Positions 7,008-7,279 of a stretch of DNA of 7,279 nt are shown here, piece after piece. Numbering within the stretch: the stretch's first letter is position 1; every line of letters starts with the position of its first letter. Where the stretch lies: NCBI GenBank assembly GCA_022709995.1, contig JAKLHU010000101.1:1-7279 (forward strand). The letters run 5' to 3'. The notes beneath the pieces are model-generated. The model had not been told where the DNA came from. It saw only the letters and a program-made list of their open reading frames with translations, and made no database searches. The position numbers were made by a program, and so were the translations under genes. This stretch comes from Verrucomicrobiota bacterium. GTDB lineage: Bacteria > Verrucomicrobiota > Lentisphaeria > Oligosphaerales > Oligosphaeraceae.

Positions 7008-7020
7008 GCCGCCTGGCGGC
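7008..7020 (+). promoter_or_regulatory. Short GC palindrome in the proA leader
   Basis: GCCGCC-T-GGCGGC is a perfect 6+6 palindrome around one base, ending 16 bases before the proA start codon and preceded by a T-run (7003-7007). As RNA it can form a five-base-pair stem with a CTG loop just upstream of the weak GGTGG ribosome-binding region. The T-run precedes the stem, so it is not a plus-strand terminator. Confidence 0.25.
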
Positions 7021-7036
7021 GAACGGTGGTGGCATC

Positions 7037-7279
7037 ATGGACATCAAGAAACACATGTTGACAATAGGGCAGGCGGCGCGGGCGGCAGCCCGGGAACTGG
7101 CGGCGGCGTCGGCAACCAGCCGGCAGGCCGCTATTGCAGCGATGGCCGAAAAACTTCGCCAAGCCCACGATGACGTCATCGCCGCCAATCAGCAGGACAT
7201 GCACGCGGCGGAAACCCAGGGGGCCGACCCGGCCTTTTGCAAGAGACTGCTCATCACCGAGAAGATCTTCGCGTACATG
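7037..7279 (+). CDS. proA: Gamma-glutamyl phosphate reductase (glutamate-5-semialdehyde dehydrogenase), N-terminal 81 codons
   Basis: ProA reduces gamma-glutamyl phosphate to glutamate-5-semialdehyde with NADPH in the cytoplasm, the second step of proline synthesis from glutamate. The visible part starts MDIKKHMLTIGQAARAAARE and has the family's N-terminal pattern: an Ala-rich helix, VIAANQQDMHAAETQG (residues 47-62) matching the common 'AANxxDxxAAxxxG' block, and KRLLITEKI (69-77) matching the 'RLxLTxxRI' block. The catalytic Cys lies beyond the window. ATG 7037 is chosen because the residues before Met7 fit the family's usual start; a weak GGTGG lies a few bases upstream. proB is not in the visible sequence. 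The 379-base gap and the AT-rich leader suggest it is transcribed separately from the lyase-like gene. Confidence 0.9.
   Translation, partial: MDIKKHMLTIGQAARAAARELAAASATSRQAAIAAMAEKLRQAHDDVIAANQQDMHAAETQGADPAFCKRLLITEKIFAYM

Larger units (their letters stand above)
6658..7036. other. Gene-free region between the lyase-like gene and proA
   Basis: These 379 bases hold no protein I can recognise on either strand. The first 240 or so are as GC-rich as the genes and keep long open frames, but none has family motifs. The last 130 bases are AT-richer and carry a -35 box, a direct repeat, and stems that look like regulatory DNA for proA. A good Rho-independent terminator with a T-run after the lyase-like gene was not found. 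Confidence 0.6.

Noticed and set aside
7003..7020. T-run plus GCCGCCTGGCGGC palindrome as a terminator
   Set aside because: On the plus strand the T-run precedes the stem, and on the minus strand the stem is followed by A residues, so neither strand gives the stem-then-T order.
4519..7188. 889-codon open frame on the minus strand
   Set aside because: It runs antisense to the catalytic core of the lyase-like gene, through the intergenic gap and into proA. No motif supports it, and three independent regions on the plus strand explain the sequence better.
1..7279. tRNA, rRNA, CRISPR or insertion-sequence features
   Set aside because: I looked for cloverleaf-like patterns, regularly spaced repeats and transposase motifs on both strands and saw none.

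Overview
The window comes from a GC-rich bacterium. The content best fits the Planctomycetota/Verrucomicrobiota/Lentisphaerota group: a short cytoplasmic relative of neutral ceramidase and a very large secreted multi-domain polysaccharide-lyase-like protein stand next to a housekeeping gene. The phylum is an inference from gene content; there is no rRNA or other marker in the window. I see no tRNA, CRISPR array, transposase or phage gene.

Layout. (1) Positions 1-1461, minus strand: a neutral/alkaline ceramidase-like hydrolase, 487 codons visible, running off the left edge. It keeps the family's NATHTHAAP metal motif and the GDLSPR segment that holds the nucleophile Ser in classical ceramidases. 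It stops looking like the family about 35 codons before the edge, at the place where a metal-ligand Glu is expected. (2) Positions 1462-1797: a divergent intergenic region with weak promoter-like elements and one perfect 6+6 inverted repeat, TGGCAT-N7-ATGCCA. (3) Positions 1798-6657, plus strand: one gene of 1619 codons for an exported protein. In order it has a signal peptide, a beta-sandwich-like module A, an Asp-rich calcium-loop-like segment, module B (apparently a diverged copy of A), an unassigned beta-rich module, a fibronectin type III domain, a three-part catalytic core of the PcRGLX/YetA type (RIFT barrel, beta-sandwich, alpha/alpha toroid; CAZy PL26-like), and a C-terminal CBM6/CBM35-type carbohydrate-binding module. 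(4) Positions 6658-7036: 379 bases without a recognisable gene, holding GC-rich stems, a consensus -35 box and a short direct repeat. (5) Positions 7037-7279, plus strand: the first 81 codons of proA (gamma-glutamyl phosphate reductase, proline synthesis), cut by the right edge.

How it fits together. The large lyase-like protein probably acts outside the cytoplasm on a rhamnogalacturonan-like or other uronic-acid-containing glycan, with its accessory modules holding it on the substrate. The divergent ceramidase-like hydrolase has no signal peptide and may act on an intracellular amide-containing product, but its substrate cannot be read from the sequence. The shared intergenic region would allow joint control. 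proA is probably unrelated metabolism with its own promoter. The most interesting items are the architecture of the lyase-like protein, with its internal duplication, and the abrupt loss of family similarity at the left end of the ceramidase-like gene.
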